Assembly (NCBI RefSeq): GCF_900324465.2
Contig: NC_046630.1
Span: 11,049,125-11,113,124 of the forward strand
Source of the DNA: Anabas testudineus
Taxonomy: Eukaryota; Chordata; Actinopteri; Anabantiformes; Anabantidae
DNA length: 64,000 nt
Reading direction: 5' to 3'
Made by a program: the position numbers and the translations under genes. The notes under the pieces are model-generated. The model did not search any database and was not told the DNA's origin. It worked only from the letters and a program-made list of their open reading frames with translations. Positions 37,308-50,700 of the stretch are shown piece by piece. The stretch's first letter is position 1. Each line of letters opens with the position of its first letter.

Positions 37308-38969
37308 ATGCCCGGGCCGGGCAACTCTTTACGCGCGGCTGCCCTCCTGGCTTTCGTTGTACTTTCTATCCTGGTGTCACTCCTGATTAGCAGCGTGCAG
37401 CAGTTTGGAGCGAGGCTCTCGCACTTCTCTAACGCAACTGTTGCTGGTGATGAGGAGGCTGCGTCGCTCCGGAGGGCGTTGAATTACCAGCTCAACGAGA
37501 GGCGCAAAGAGATCCTCCCGCTGCTTTTACCTGCTGATGATGATGATGAAGATGATGATGATGATGAGCACGGACAGTCGGGGGGAGCTCGACATGCTTC
37601 CAGGCTGGACTCGACTTTGGATTCTAACCTGTGGAATGAGATCACGCATGGCTCCGAGAAAACGCATATGGATGAAATGGGTTGCGATTCGCTGGTGGAC
37701 ATGCAGGCGGTAGAGGTCCTCGGCTCTGGATACACCAAACTAGTGGTCAAAGTGAATCTAGCCAAAGGTCAGCCTGTGGCGTTAAAACTCGTCAACGAGC
37801 AAGGGATAGATATGGGGAAGTGTTTGGAGGATTTTAAAGACCCTGAAGGCTGCCGTGAGCTTGTTTCTTACAAGTTGAAGAAAGAAATAGTCCTGTTGCA
37901 AAGGTTGCAGCATCCAAACGTCATCAAGGTAAAGTGCTCCATCTGTCCTGTGTGCATACATTAGAAAAAACTTTTTGTAAAGTTACTCTCTAAAAGCCAA
38001 AGCAGCTTTATGGGCAATACATTTTATTGCAACATGAAGAAATGTAGGGTGGATTAGAAGCTACCATTGCTCACTTCTGAGCGCCGACCGTCCTGCTGGA
38101 ATATTGAGACTTTCCATAATGCATGCACCGCTGCTCCCATTTTTCCTTTGTCTCTCACACACCGAACTGCATGAAAGGCCTCATTGGCTCCGCAGGACCT
38201 TCCCATGTAATTAAATTAAATTCACTGACCCTCTTCTGACCTTTGGGTTCAGTTTGGCAGCATAAGACAATGTGCCTCTGTCCTCTCTACTATCTATGGT
38301 TGCATCTGAAACCCCCCAGCATTTATTCACTCAAATCATTACAGCCCAATTTAGAGCAAGTTTAAAGTGAGTTTGTTTCTCATATACAGTATCCAACTGA
38401 TGAAATTCGCAAGTGCTCAGAGAACACTCTAATGTCAGGGGTTGTCAGTCATGACCTCTCAGTGTACCCCTACTTCACCAGTTAAAATGCACAAAACTCT
38501 TTTTTTTTCTTCTTCTGCTTTTCTGGCACTAACTATGGTTATTCTCCACCCAAAAGCTCAAAGGTCACTGTGCAGCAGATGCAGGTGGCCATGGAACAAA
38601 AGGAGGAGAGGGAGGAAGAATCGCGGTCATTCTGGAGCAGGGGAATCCTCTCCAGATGATCCAGCTGCTCCAGAGCCCCTGGGAGGACAGATTCAGGGTG
38701 AGTACGCTAGCTGCAGCTCTTCAGCTGTTGATATGCATGCTCCGTGATTTATCCTTTCCACCCCGCCTCACACCGGGAAACTGGAACTCTCTCTTAAACA
38801 TATCGCACATCATATACTGTATGTGCAAGCCCTCGCTGTTCTCGATTTCCTTATATGTGAAACTCCTGGAGGTCTGACATCTGTCCCTCAGTGTGTTTGA
38901 TCAGACTGTGGTTGGAATGGAGATGGATCCTGGAGTTAATCCACTGCAGGCTAGGAATGTCATCTCATC

Positions 38970-39032
<63 letters not shown>

Positions 39033-42000
39033 CACAGCTTGAGCTCAACCCCCATTACAGGTATGCTCACAGTGGGAGCTAAGAGGCTGAGTTTACACTC
39101 CAGGGATCCAAGTGTGTGTGTGTGTGTGTGTTTGTGTGTGTGTGTCTTTGTGCATGGATGTGTTTGAAAGACAAAGAAAGAAAGAGAGTGAGTGGAAGAG
39201 AGGGAAAAAATGTCACGCATGCTTTGTTGTTGGATTAGCAAAAGTAACATCCCAGTCTGCAAGTACCATCTCATCAACCATGGGCCTCATTTTGCTACAT
39301 CACACAAATAGCCGTTCATAATACCCCCCCTCTAGCTGCTCTGCCCCTTTCAGCTACGTTGCATCTGTGGAGGCTACAGTAATCCAGGGGTGTTTGGTTT
39401 CACCCAACCCTGTTTTTACAGTGCTCCAATCCCACCAAGTGACATCCAAGAGACTTGCAGTATTACCTAACGCTGCAGCTATGTTTGTAGTGTGACAGAA
39501 TCATTTCATGCTCTGTCAGTGCGTGGCTAATGCCTTTATTTTGCCTTTAGTAGCCTACTTATTTTCTCTTTCTGTTTTTATGCTATGATTTACAGAGAGC
39601 TATAAAAACAGTGTCAGGAAATGACTTGGTGGAAATGTCTTAAAGGCAAATAACAATGTTTTGTGAGACAGACTTGTTTTATTTTTTGCTAATTTTAGCT
39701 ATAGTGAGATGTAATTATATCGCTGTTTTTCCCTTTTTCAGGAAAAAAACGCATGTTAGTATTTAGCTTGAGTGTGCAGGGATTTTTATTTGAGAAAAAA
39801 ATTAGAAGTTGCAGTAAACAGCAAACTAAGCCAAACGTTTCAAGCTTCAATCCGAGCTAGTCGTTTGATCTATTTTTCAATTAGGAATACTTTAGTCGGC
39901 ATTCATTTTTATTGTTAAATAACCAATTTCTAACCAAAAATGGCGAACAAATCATGGATTAGCATTAACTTTGGTCTTCTATGAGAGTGAACTCATTAAT
40001 TTTACACTCTGGATGTTAAAGCATCTGTGTCATTCACATTTCCTTGTTGCTCTCTTGTAAAAGAAAACAAACAACAGACCTCCTGCTAAAATCAAAATTC
40101 AATCCAATTTAAAATAATTTCTCATGACTAGTTCAGTGTTTGTGCAGCTATGAGTCACCACTTTATGTTTCCTTTCCCATAAACAAAAAGTCATCAGTCA
40201 AGCTGACCAGGTTTTGGTATGTTTCCTCCCAGGTGTGCCTGGATCTGGTCCGGCTCCTCCACTTCCTCTCCCAGTCTCCTCTGGGCTCTGTGGCTCTGCT
40301 GGACTTCCAACCCCGGCAATTTGTAACTGTGTCCGGCGAACTAAAGCTCACAGACCTGGATGACGCCAGCGCTGAGGAAACCACCTGTCGGACAGACGCA
40401 GACTGCACTCTCCAGTTTCCGCACAGAAATTTCACCCTGCCATGCACGGCTCAGGGAGTGTGTGGGGGCTTGAACGAGAAGATGAACATTTACAATGCCT
40501 ACAGGTAAGAAAAGTGACAGTTTTACTAGATGACAGACGTGTGATGGATGGATGGTTCAGTGGCTATGTGGATGATTGGTTAAATATAGACCCCGCTGAC
40601 ACCTAAAATGCTGTTGATAGTAAAAACATACAGCTGGAAATTTGCAACTTGATGGAGAAGGTGTGATGTATTAATTGGTAGTTCCTTTAGAAAAAAATGG
40701 AGTATTCCCCTTTTTAAAAAGCCTTCAGATTTTTGACAGCTTTATAGACTGTTTGTTTTAACACCACTGTGAGACATGTCATGTTCTGTGGGAACTATGT
40801 GATGGGACTTGTCTGTCTTTCTGTTTGTCTGAATAAGCTGTCTTTGCCCGGCCTCAGGTATTTTTTCACCTACCTGCTGCCTCACCAGGCCCCTCCCGGC
40901 CTCACACACCTGGTAGACCACATCATGAACTCCACAGGTGAGGACGAGAGACGTTTTGACATGATGGGATGTTAACTACTGGAGATCAGAAAGCGTATCA
41001 TTCCATTGTTGTAGTCTTGTAATGACATGCCTCGATGTAAGTGCTTCTTTTAATGAGCCTGACAAGATGCTTCATGACATGTAAGACGGTAATGAATACA
41101 AGTTGTTATCTGTTCCGATGACATGACGGGGATTCGACAGCAGAGTGTAGTGAGGCAAAAACAAATCTCCCATACACAATGAGTATGAATTTTACGCCTG
41201 TAGTCAGAGTTTGTTTTATCAGATTTAATGCGTTTTATGTGCGCTTGCAGGAGAACTGAAAGCTGACATCAATCAGACACTGGATGCCTTTGAACACATC
41301 CTTCTTCTTTACAAGTCTGGCCTGCACCTGGACAACCTGCCTCCATCAATAATCAGAGGTAAGAGTTTCTGGAATGAAGGCTTCTTTTTATAAAGTACAG
41401 TGAACCCTCTTGTAGACCGTTTTTTTTTTTTTTATGCTTTGCTTCTTGACCTTCTTTTTAGAGGAAACTCGGATAGTCTAAAGCACTGTTTTCATTTTCA
41501 ATTTAGAAAAAATGAAGGCGGTGTTTCTCCCGCTCAGGCTGTTTTGACAGGTTTATTAGGCAGCTGGAATGAGAGTACAAAACCAACAAAGTGGGATTAA
41601 TCCTGCATGTCTCTGGCTCTCCAACAGTCAGCATTCACCTAAACAAACAGTGCCGGGATTACTTTGAGTTATTCAGTCTGTTTAGTTATTTTACTTTTCA
41701 GGATTTTTTTTTTTTCTTTGGAGTTTTGGTCCAACTTTTAGTCTTTATATACAAAACTGTAGTTAACATACTTTTGCCTTTCAGAATAGTCATGTGCAGC
41801 CACTTCTGCAACGTCTCGCCCCACTTTTGTATACTTTCCGTACAAGCAAAGAAAGCCCTTCACTTTTCTTCTCTCTAACTTGCCTCCGTTCACTCTACTG
41901 TAGCCCCCCTCACCCCTCCTGCCGCTCCTCACAGCTCTATGAAATATTAATAACAGAATGACTGGCCAGCGTTCCTGTGGTGAGATTTTTCCATCCCCCA

Positions 42001-42557
42001 GATGCTAGACTGTTTACATAGCAGCACTTTGTGAATTTAATCACAGATTCAGGGTGAAGCAACCTGGGTGCTGAGGCTGACACCAGGAGGGAATGTTTTA
42101 GCTTAACAAGGAGGTGTCGTGAGTCAACTCTGCCGCTGAGTGTGTGTGATAAGATTTTTTTAAAATTTGGGTTTAGCTCAAACAGGAATTTGTAGGGGGT
42201 GGACAAACCTGGGAATGTTTTTAGCAGTTTAGTTTAACTTCGTTGAGCTTAAAGTAGTTTTGTTTCGCTTATTTAACTTAGTTTTACACATATTAGTGCA
42301 GATGATCTCATCTAACTCTGAGCAAGAAAAAAAATAAGCATAATACATCAAATGTCAGACTGTTGCCTTAAATAGTTAAGCAGTCAATAAAGGAAAAAAA
42401 CACATATCTGCAATTGTGTATTAAAAAACACATGGACCCATTAACATGTCTCTCCTCAAAAAGGGAAAAATGGGAATTGCAGCCAAAACACAAACACAAA
42501 CACAAAGCTTTATAAAAGAAGCCAAATGGCAACTCAAAGTGGAACATAGTGTAATAT

Positions 42558-42592
<35 letters not shown>

Positions 42593-43211
42593 GAGAGAGA
42601 GAGAGAAGGAGAGAGAGAGAAGGAGAGAAATACTCATCAAGTCCCAAGTCTTAATTTGAAATTGCTGGCAGATGGAGGTTTGCTGGTGATGTGGATGTAA
42701 CTTTTCCACAGCTGAGATCATCTGTGATTCAATGAGGGAGGCCAGAATCTGGTGACGACGTTGTTTCTTAAAACTGCTGCTATTGCTGCAAGTATAAATT
42801 TAGTTGCAAAATAAAAGCACAACATGGCTTCATTTAGGCCCTGAGCACTGTCACGAATAAAGTTCTGTTTGATATGCTGTATATTAATATGAAAGGAAGC
42901 CTCCTTCCCGTCGTTCATCTTAAACAGAGAGGGCTTATATTCACGTCTGTGTCTCCTCGACAGCTGAGGCCTGTCACCCCTTAGCTTCACAACAGGCTGC
43001 CTTTTTTTTTTTTCCTCCTCCGAGAAGGATCCTCTAAACACTCCATCTCCTTGTTCTCTTTTCTCAAACCCAGAAGGCAGATCCTCGTGTCATTTTCCCC
43101 TTAACAATACCCCCCCCCACACATACACCAGCTCCTGCCATTTATAAAGGTTAACAGTTTGTAACCGTGTGCCTCCTCCGTACGGACTCACAGACGAGGC
43201 TTTTGTCTTGG

Positions 43212-43242
<31 letters not shown>

Positions 43243-44784
43243 GCATGTGTGCTTCTTTCTCATGGCTCCTGCTAATGTGTAGCAGATGATTTAAGACCAG
43301 ATCCAGAAGTCTGACTGAAGGAATTATAATGATGGATGTAACACAAATGTTGAGCTGGAGGAAGGTGAAGGCAGTGATTTCCCAGTTTGAAAGAGAAAAG
43401 CTAGAGCTAGTATCGAATGGGGATTTTTTTCTCTTTCACTAACACCATAACACACTTAAAGTGCATATTTTATTGCTGAAAAACATAATTGAATAATATG
43501 CAAGTCGAACAACTGCTGCTTTTGGCTCTGTCATGAAAAAGTAATAAAAAAGTTTTGGATTATTTAAACAAAATTAGCTATTTAAAGATATTACATTAAT
43601 TTCTTTCTGGCATTGCATAGACCACATGGTTAATTAGCTGAGAAAATAATTAGTAAGATCAGGAACAGAAGTAAACAAAACATTTTGCCCTATTTGATGT
43701 TAAAACTTGCAGCAAAAATAATGTTTGTGTTCATGTTAACACATACATGCAAAACACAAACATTTAAGAGAATATTTTAGGGTAATCAAATCTATATATG
43801 TATATTTTCACACACCAGTGCTTTTTGATACTTTTGATGTTGTTTTTATTATCATTAAAATGCCACAATTGTTTGTTGAATAACAGGAAAATATTATAGT
43901 CAATGTAAAATTAGTTAATGTCTCCTCGTGATTTTAAATCTGTCATTCAGAACCATATTACGGGTATTTTAGGTTCTGTAGTTGAGTGACAGTGGTGTAT
44001 TTACTTTTAACCTGTTGAATTTCTTGTTCTCCATATTCTTATAGGTATACTCCTCATTGCGTGCTGCACTGTAGTAGTTTTCCCCACAAGGATCATTAAG
44101 CTTTCATCCTATTCTCATAGCGTGCTTCAAAATCTTTCAGTAGCCTTGTGTATTGAAGTGGTATTTCCTTTTCTGTGGTTAGATTACACCATGATGCGAG
44201 GCATGGGGACCTCTGGGAACGTGGAATACCGCTGCTGGCCGTCTTACAGCCAGCAGGGCTGCGTGCTATCAGTTCACAGCCCCAGAGAGGCTGCATACAT
44301 CTGTAACTCCCATCCTCAGTGCAACAGCTTCACTCTGAATGGACAGAAGACGTGGACAGGTCAGTAAAGCTACAGCGAAATTCACTTTTTTTTTCTTTTG
44401 GTCTTTCATCTGATCCACATGTCTGTAAAATTAAACTCACTACACAAGCACAAACTCTAAATATGCTCCATAATAAGCATAATATAGGTGTAATTATGCC
44501 ACAAAATGATGCCTGTCACATGACTAAGACTGCTACTGCTGCTCCTTTAATCTTTTGATGAAGGTTCTAAACGCTGAAATGTACACAGTAATTAAGGATC
44601 TCAAGTCAGAACGTGTTACTTTATTGATGTTGCAAAGTGTTAAACATGGCTCTTTTTGTCTCGCTCGTGTTCTGCAGGTCGACTCCTGGCCTCTTTCAGG
44701 AGCAGTTTTAGTCATCTGGTGCCTGATGGGACATCAGAGGTGTATGTGAAGAAAACCAAAGCTCCTGAAACTTCTGCAGTGTGA
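37308..44784 (+). CDS. pkdcc: PKDCC/VLK-type secreted tyrosine kinase, seven exons
   Basis: PKDCC (vertebrate lonesome kinase) phosphorylates secreted and luminal proteins on tyrosine and shapes cartilage and limb growth. Exons: 37308-37928, 38557-38697, 40233-40504, 40858-40937, 41251-41358, 44183-44359 and 44678-44784. Frames join to 501 residues (human about 493). The N-terminus has a hydrophobic signal anchor at about 9-28, then an Asp/Glu tract of GAT repeats at about 76-87. Kinase landmarks: [12 protein letters not shown] (glycine loop), PVALKLVN (ATP-binding Lys), [44 protein letters not shown] in place of a usual HRD loop, and LTDLDDA in place of DFG. Then come [31 protein letters not shown] and a C-terminal [13 protein letters not shown] block. 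All match PKDCC. In human, PKDCC is on 2p21; a lost-in-mammals paralogue is possible, so which pkdcc copy this is remains open. Confidence 0.9.
38698..40232 (+). other. pkdcc: pkdcc intron 2 with CA and GT microsatellites
   Basis: A CA run of about 58 bases at 38973-39030 and an interrupted GT run at about 39113-39145 lie 80 bases apart in opposite phase, so the transcript could fold them onto each other. No exon is seen. Confidence 0.8.
38973..39030. repeat. (CA)n microsatellite
   Basis: Uninterrupted CA dinucleotides for about 58 bases in pkdcc intron 2. Confidence 0.95.
41359..44182 (+). other. pkdcc: pkdcc intron 5
   Basis: The longest intron of the gene, about 2.8 kb. It holds a GT run at 42559-42583 followed by a GA-rich tract to about 42627, and another GT run at 43211-43240. 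No coding exon is seen. Confidence 0.75.
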
Positions 44785-47700
44785 TGTGAGGAACAGACGG
44801 GACAATTGTTTTTCAGTCGAGCTGGCGTTACCGGGAGTAGGATGAGAGATAATGCACACCTGGCAAAATATTGCGCTTAAGATGAGGAACCGTGTCCTCC
44901 TTGCGAACATGTTGAGCGCAGCTTGGCTCTGTGCGTTTGCAGGAGGCTAAGGAGGAGCCGTTTGAAGTGAGGCGAGTGAATGTGATGTATTTATAGGGCT
45001 TCTGCTCACTGACTGTTTGATCAGGCTGCCAGCTCACTGCCTCTGCCAACTACTATTTAAAGGGATTTCCCTTCAGGTACAATTAAGGAGGGAGAGCCTT
45101 GTGCCCTGGACATGATTTTTTTTTTTTTTTTTTTACCTTGTCTTTATTTGCCATGTGTGTTGGCTTTCGCTGTGAGGCCGGGTCCCCGCAGTAGGATTTT
45201 TAAGCCAAAGAGGTAATAAGACCAGCCACTGCAGCTCAACGTTTGAAGCCCGAGGACGAGAAAAGAAAACAAGCTCTTATACAAATACACTTTGATGTTA
45301 ATGCGCTGAGGTTGCGGCAGTTTTTTCATGGTTCTCTGGCTTAGCTGCACTGTGGTATGAGACGGCAACAAACATGTAAGCATTTACACATCAGCAATGA
45401 GCAAAGATGATTAAAACCATTCCAGAGCAGTCTGTTTTTCCATACATTTTTAGTTTATAGTGCTTTGTTGATAGATATTTATATGATAAAATGAAATGTA
45501 ATTGTTCTTACATGTTTTTGTGTTATGGCTTATGTGCACCTTGTGGGTGAAGCTTTTATTTTCAATGAAAAATTATTCACTTCAGTGTTTTTTATACTTC
45601 ACTAATTGTAACTGTACAGTTTTACAGTTTGTAATTATATAAATGTATTGGTTCTACTTTTTCGCAGTTGTGTTCATTGACATTTTTATTGAGTAAGTGT
45701 AACTATAGCTAACAGCCTGTTTATTTCTCATTAGCACCCGTGTGTTTGCGTGTGGGTGTGTCAGTGGGGGAGATGGAAACTTGCATGTGTGTCCTGACCT
45801 GGTTTTGTGTGTTTTTAAAGTTCTTTATCTGATTGCATGCCCCCCACATCTACAATCTGTATCCCATCTGAATGGGTGAGATTGGAAACCTATAGAGCTC
45901 AGCAGAGTTTACACAATACCAGAAGAATGTATTCAAATGCCCCGTCATAGTGGGCTCATTATGAGCCTTAATTAATACATGTAAATCAGCTCACTTACTG
46001 GCCCTTTGTCATGGTGAGAGGGAGCATTACTGTAAAGACAAAGGTATTCATCAGGACAATCAGGGATGAATCTGCAGTTAGCACACGAATGGGCTTGCCA
46101 TCTGTGCCTGCCAAGAGGAACCTGGTGAGGTTGAGATAAGTGCATGACTGCAGGGTGGCAGACTGAAGGAGGTCAGGACTAGCATCAACATTCATTAACC
46201 ACTGAGTTTCTGGTGGGAGAGAAAAAGCAGACCAAATACCTGTGATGTCTTGATAGAAGCCAGAGACTTTTGTAACATCCCCCACTCCTTACATATTTCC
46301 TGTTGCTGCTACAGAGGAGAAAACATGTGATGTTCAGTTTTGGGTCATAAAAATCTCAAAATATCTTTTTAAATACTCAGAAATGTAATGTTTAATCAAG
46401 TACCAAGTGTAGTAGCGTAAATTAGAGGTACTTTAGTGATGATTCATGTACTATTCAGCCATACCACTGCCACAGGCTTGAAAGGACATGTCCTGTCGAC
46501 AAATTACACTTTTATGGCTAAGACACTGGGAAAGCCTCGGGGAATCATGCTGGCCCCTTGTTGTCTGGACAAAGCTCGTTGATTAGAGTGTGATTATGGA
46601 GATAAGGATTCAGATTAGATAAGACCAAACCAACTCACTCAACCAACACAACAGGAGTAACTAGAAGGCTTGGTTGCACGGTGTGGAAAATAAAATTGAA
46701 GATTGGAGCCACTTAGCTTAGCACAAGGAAACTGCTGCATAGTTTGCTGTAGTTTATTTCAGTTATTTGCAGCTGTATAAACATGGTTAGTGGGAACACC
46801 CTCAGTAATCCTGCTGATTGTATTGTTAAATATTATAATCGAATCAAACAACATCATATATATAAATAGTTTTATTTTTTATTATTACATTTTCTAAGAA
46901 CTAAACTAGCTGTTTCCCTTTGGCTTTGAGACCCAGCTGGCTTCTCGTGTAACCCTCTGTATTACTTTAATTGTTTCGTCCAGCACAAAGATGCAGGCCA
47001 GTATATTTCAAATATTTGGAAAAGCAACAAAATTACCAGAGATGAATGGCCTTGTCAGTAAACAACACACAAGCTTTACACTCACAAATAAGGCCTTCTC
47101 CCTACTAATAATACAGAGCATGCTTCTTACATCTGCTCCAGTGATAAGCTTTACCTTATTGAAACCTACAGCTGTGGTTCATCTTCTTCCACATCAGCTT
47201 GCCTGGTGTTTGGTTTGTCTTGGCACTCTTCATCGGGGATAATGGGCGCACTGGCTTCTTAAGAAAGCTTGCACGTTTTATGCTTTGATTTTTAAAATGC
47301 ATGCCAAGTGTTGGTAGATTCATTAGCTCTTTCGGCTGAATGTATTATGTATTCACCACACAGTGCGTCTTGTTTCATATTCGGGCTTGTTGGAAAGTCT
47401 GCCGTTGGTGAATCAGCACCGTGTTCTGTGATTGTTCCAGAGGAGGGACTTTACAGCATAGTTTTCGTATTCTCCACAGAGTATTCCCTTTCTTTCCCCG
47501 ACTTTGTTTATTTAGCTTGAAATATGTGTGTATGTGTGGAGGTTTTTGCTGCACTGACCCTGTTTTTGTTTTGCTTTAAACATATATTCATTTTGTTTAG
47601 TGATGCCTCCATATTTGCTTTGTGGTGAAGCATTTAAGAAATCATGTGGTACTGCTGTCCCTATGCTCATGTGTGGTATAGTGTTCGTCTGTTTTAAACC

Positions 47701-50700
47701 ATGTAGTTGACAAGTTGGTCTTTTTTTAAAGGTTTGGGAACGAGTGGGGGAGGAGAACAATTTTTTTTTTTTCACTCAGCTCCATACCCCTCCATTTCTG
47801 TTTTTTTAAGTTTCCAGTTTCACCCGACTTGTTTCCGTTGGGGTTTATTCATGACCTCCATCTGGAAAGAATATATGTTCATGAAAACAAGCCATCAGCA
47901 ATTTCAGGGAAGAGTTGTGTGTATGTGCAAATGTGTGCGTGTGCATGTGCAGGGAGGGGGACATTAGGGCCCCTTCTGTGGGGTTCAAGCTCCACTAATG
48001 TAACAGTGTTAGGGCAGCGAGAAAGATGTGTATGACTAAGCTAAGAACCAAAGCCTCCATCATCCTCTCTTAAAATCCTGGTGCATTGCATTTGTGGTCT
48101 GGCTAAAGTCTTTGATTCAAATACAAAGTTACTCATCAAATGGTAGAAACCACAGCTGCTGGGAGAAATTACGTGTCAGGCAGGTCTCTGGCAAAATGTT
48201 TGACCTTGGCTCAGACTAAAAATATGCATTAACTCAGTGAAAGCCTGCATAGTTCGGCAGGAAAGAAGATCTGGCTTGTGTTGGAGGTGCTCACAGGAGC
48301 GTATGCAGCCTGTGACAGGAGAGATAGAGCAGATATTCACTCGACTCCAGGCTTACAGAAACACCTCTGTGCCTGTCTGTCGCCTTGGCTATGGTACACA
48401 GGAGAACGGCCGGTCACACCTGAGAGCCTCTGAAGAGTGGCCAGACATTTAGCCAGTCTGTCCCAAGCACAGAGGCTTCTTAGTTTGCAGGTCGCTGTCT
48501 GTATATCTAACTGTCTAACTAACTATTTGTCTGTCTGCCTAGAGAAGATAGGATCTCTTTTAGAGCCATAATGGCTTCAGCAGGCCCTGAAGGAGAGCGC
48601 AAGTAGGTGTATGTGAGGGGGAGAGGTTTTCATTTCTGTCTGTCTGCATTGTGGGGGGTGTGGCTGGATCATGTTTTAAAAGCCCTGAAGTTAACCCCTG
48701 TCAAAGGGTTTATGCCTACCACTAAACCACAGAGGCATCTTGAAAAGGTGTAATAGCTCCGTATTGTATCCAGTGACATCTCTATGGACCCACTGCATAG
48801 TTGGTGAATGGCAGAGCTGATTTCTGCAGCCATGTACAGTAACAAAAACACATCTAAAGTCAGCTTTAAAAGCCAAATTTCATTTCACCAAACCCTGAAA
48901 GTGGTTTATTCGTTTAATATCTATGTTTGGATAGCCTCACTAGGGTGGTGCTGTAAATACTTTTTTGGTTAGGAGGTCCCCACATGTTCTTCTGCCCTGC
49001 ATTCCCTCCCACTGCATCACAGCAGCAGTCTGGGTCATTTTTCTTTTGAAGCCCACCTCTCCCCCCACCTCTCTTCCTCACCAGTCCATCCATCATACAG
49101 AGTGTCTGGCACCTCCTTTCACCCCACCCATCCTCCTCCACTACTATCGACTCATTCTCTGTTTGAAACGCACCTTCAGGCCAAAAACCTCCATTGCTTT
49201 ACTATTAATTTAGGCCTCCCCCGCTGTTGTTAAATTGTTCCACTCCAACCCTATATCAGCGTCGTCCTCCTGCCAGTCTTCCACTGTCTTCTTCTTCTTC
49301 CAAGTCACAGCCTCTTCCAACTCCTGTGAAGCATCTGGAGTTTCCACTGTCTTTCGACTGACTGAGACCTAAGGGCAGGGCTGCCGAGGATCAGCAACTG
49401 TGGTTTGTGTGTGTTCCTAACTACCACTGCTGCTCAAATCAAAGTGCCTGCCTTTTGTTACATGCTCTGGAATCCCCTCCGTCACACCTCGGCCGTTTCT
49501 CAGTGGGGGGATGACTGCCCCGAGCCAGAGGAAGCTTTCCTTCTCTACAGTTAATCTTCTACCACAAATACATCATTTGACCCCCCTCCGAGTTACAGAA
49601 TTATACAGGAATTAAATGGATTAGTGCATTCAGGACTTTCAGTATGATAAGATGTTCCAGTTTCTTTAAAACCACAAACAAGTTTAATTCTGGTTTCGGA
49701 CATAAAATGTTTATCTTTTCAGTTCGCACACAATCAGCAAACAGCCTCTACATTAATCCTCATAATCCATTAACATTCACTACTGACCCCATTAATTTGT
49801 TTTGTTTTTCTGTTTTTTAAGATTTATTAGCATGGGAGATGAGTTAAAACATTTTGTTTCATCCTTCTGTTTTTCAGTGAAACATTTTCATTAATGTCTG
49901 TACATAAATACAGAATATGCTACTTGAATTCATGGGGGCATGTATAACTGATGTCTAGCGTTTTATTTTTGCCCTGTAAACTTATGTGGAACGGATCAAG
50001 TTACTCGGAATGACAGAGAAAGAGACGCTAACCGTGTAACGGATTTCACTTTGCAATGCTTGTTTGCATTCTCTCTGTCTTTGGCACAATGAAGTGTAGC
50101 TTCACTTGCCTTGTGCGGGTTGTTAAACCTGTAGAGTGCTGTGAACTGCAGCTCTTTGCCACAAGTCCCCAATTAGGGTTCTGCCCACACGGCCATAAAA
50201 CAGTTAGTGGAATCATTCAGAGACTGTTAGATTTAACGCTATTAAGAGTTCATTAGTACCCGCATATACAACTGCTGCTGCCATTGGAGGATCATTAACA
50301 TAGCCCCATTAAAGTAGGTTGGGGGCCTATTCACTCATATTAATTAAACCCCCTGTCAGCTATCACCTGTAGTATATTTTAAATACTTTACTGACATATT
50401 TTACTTTTGTACTTCCTGTTTAGATCACTGTCGTTTTAAGAGAAGCAGTTCAAACAACAAAGCTTTACAGGTAAAATGCAGCAGTAATGAAACTCGTAAG
50501 TCCTTTTAAATTGGATTAAAGTTTAATTAATTAATTGTTGCCTTTTAAAAATGAGAATCAGGAGATAAATTAACATCGAAATGTGTTATTTAATGATTAT
50601 CAAAACAATACATTTGTTTAAACATTATTTACTGAGGATTTTTCTAAACTACTACACTATTGAATGGGCAGCTCAGTTACACACTAATACATAAATCTTT

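Noticed and set aside
48237-48452. 71-codon plus-strand open frame with no stop
   Set aside because: Short, no homologue recognised and no splice context in a gene-free interval.
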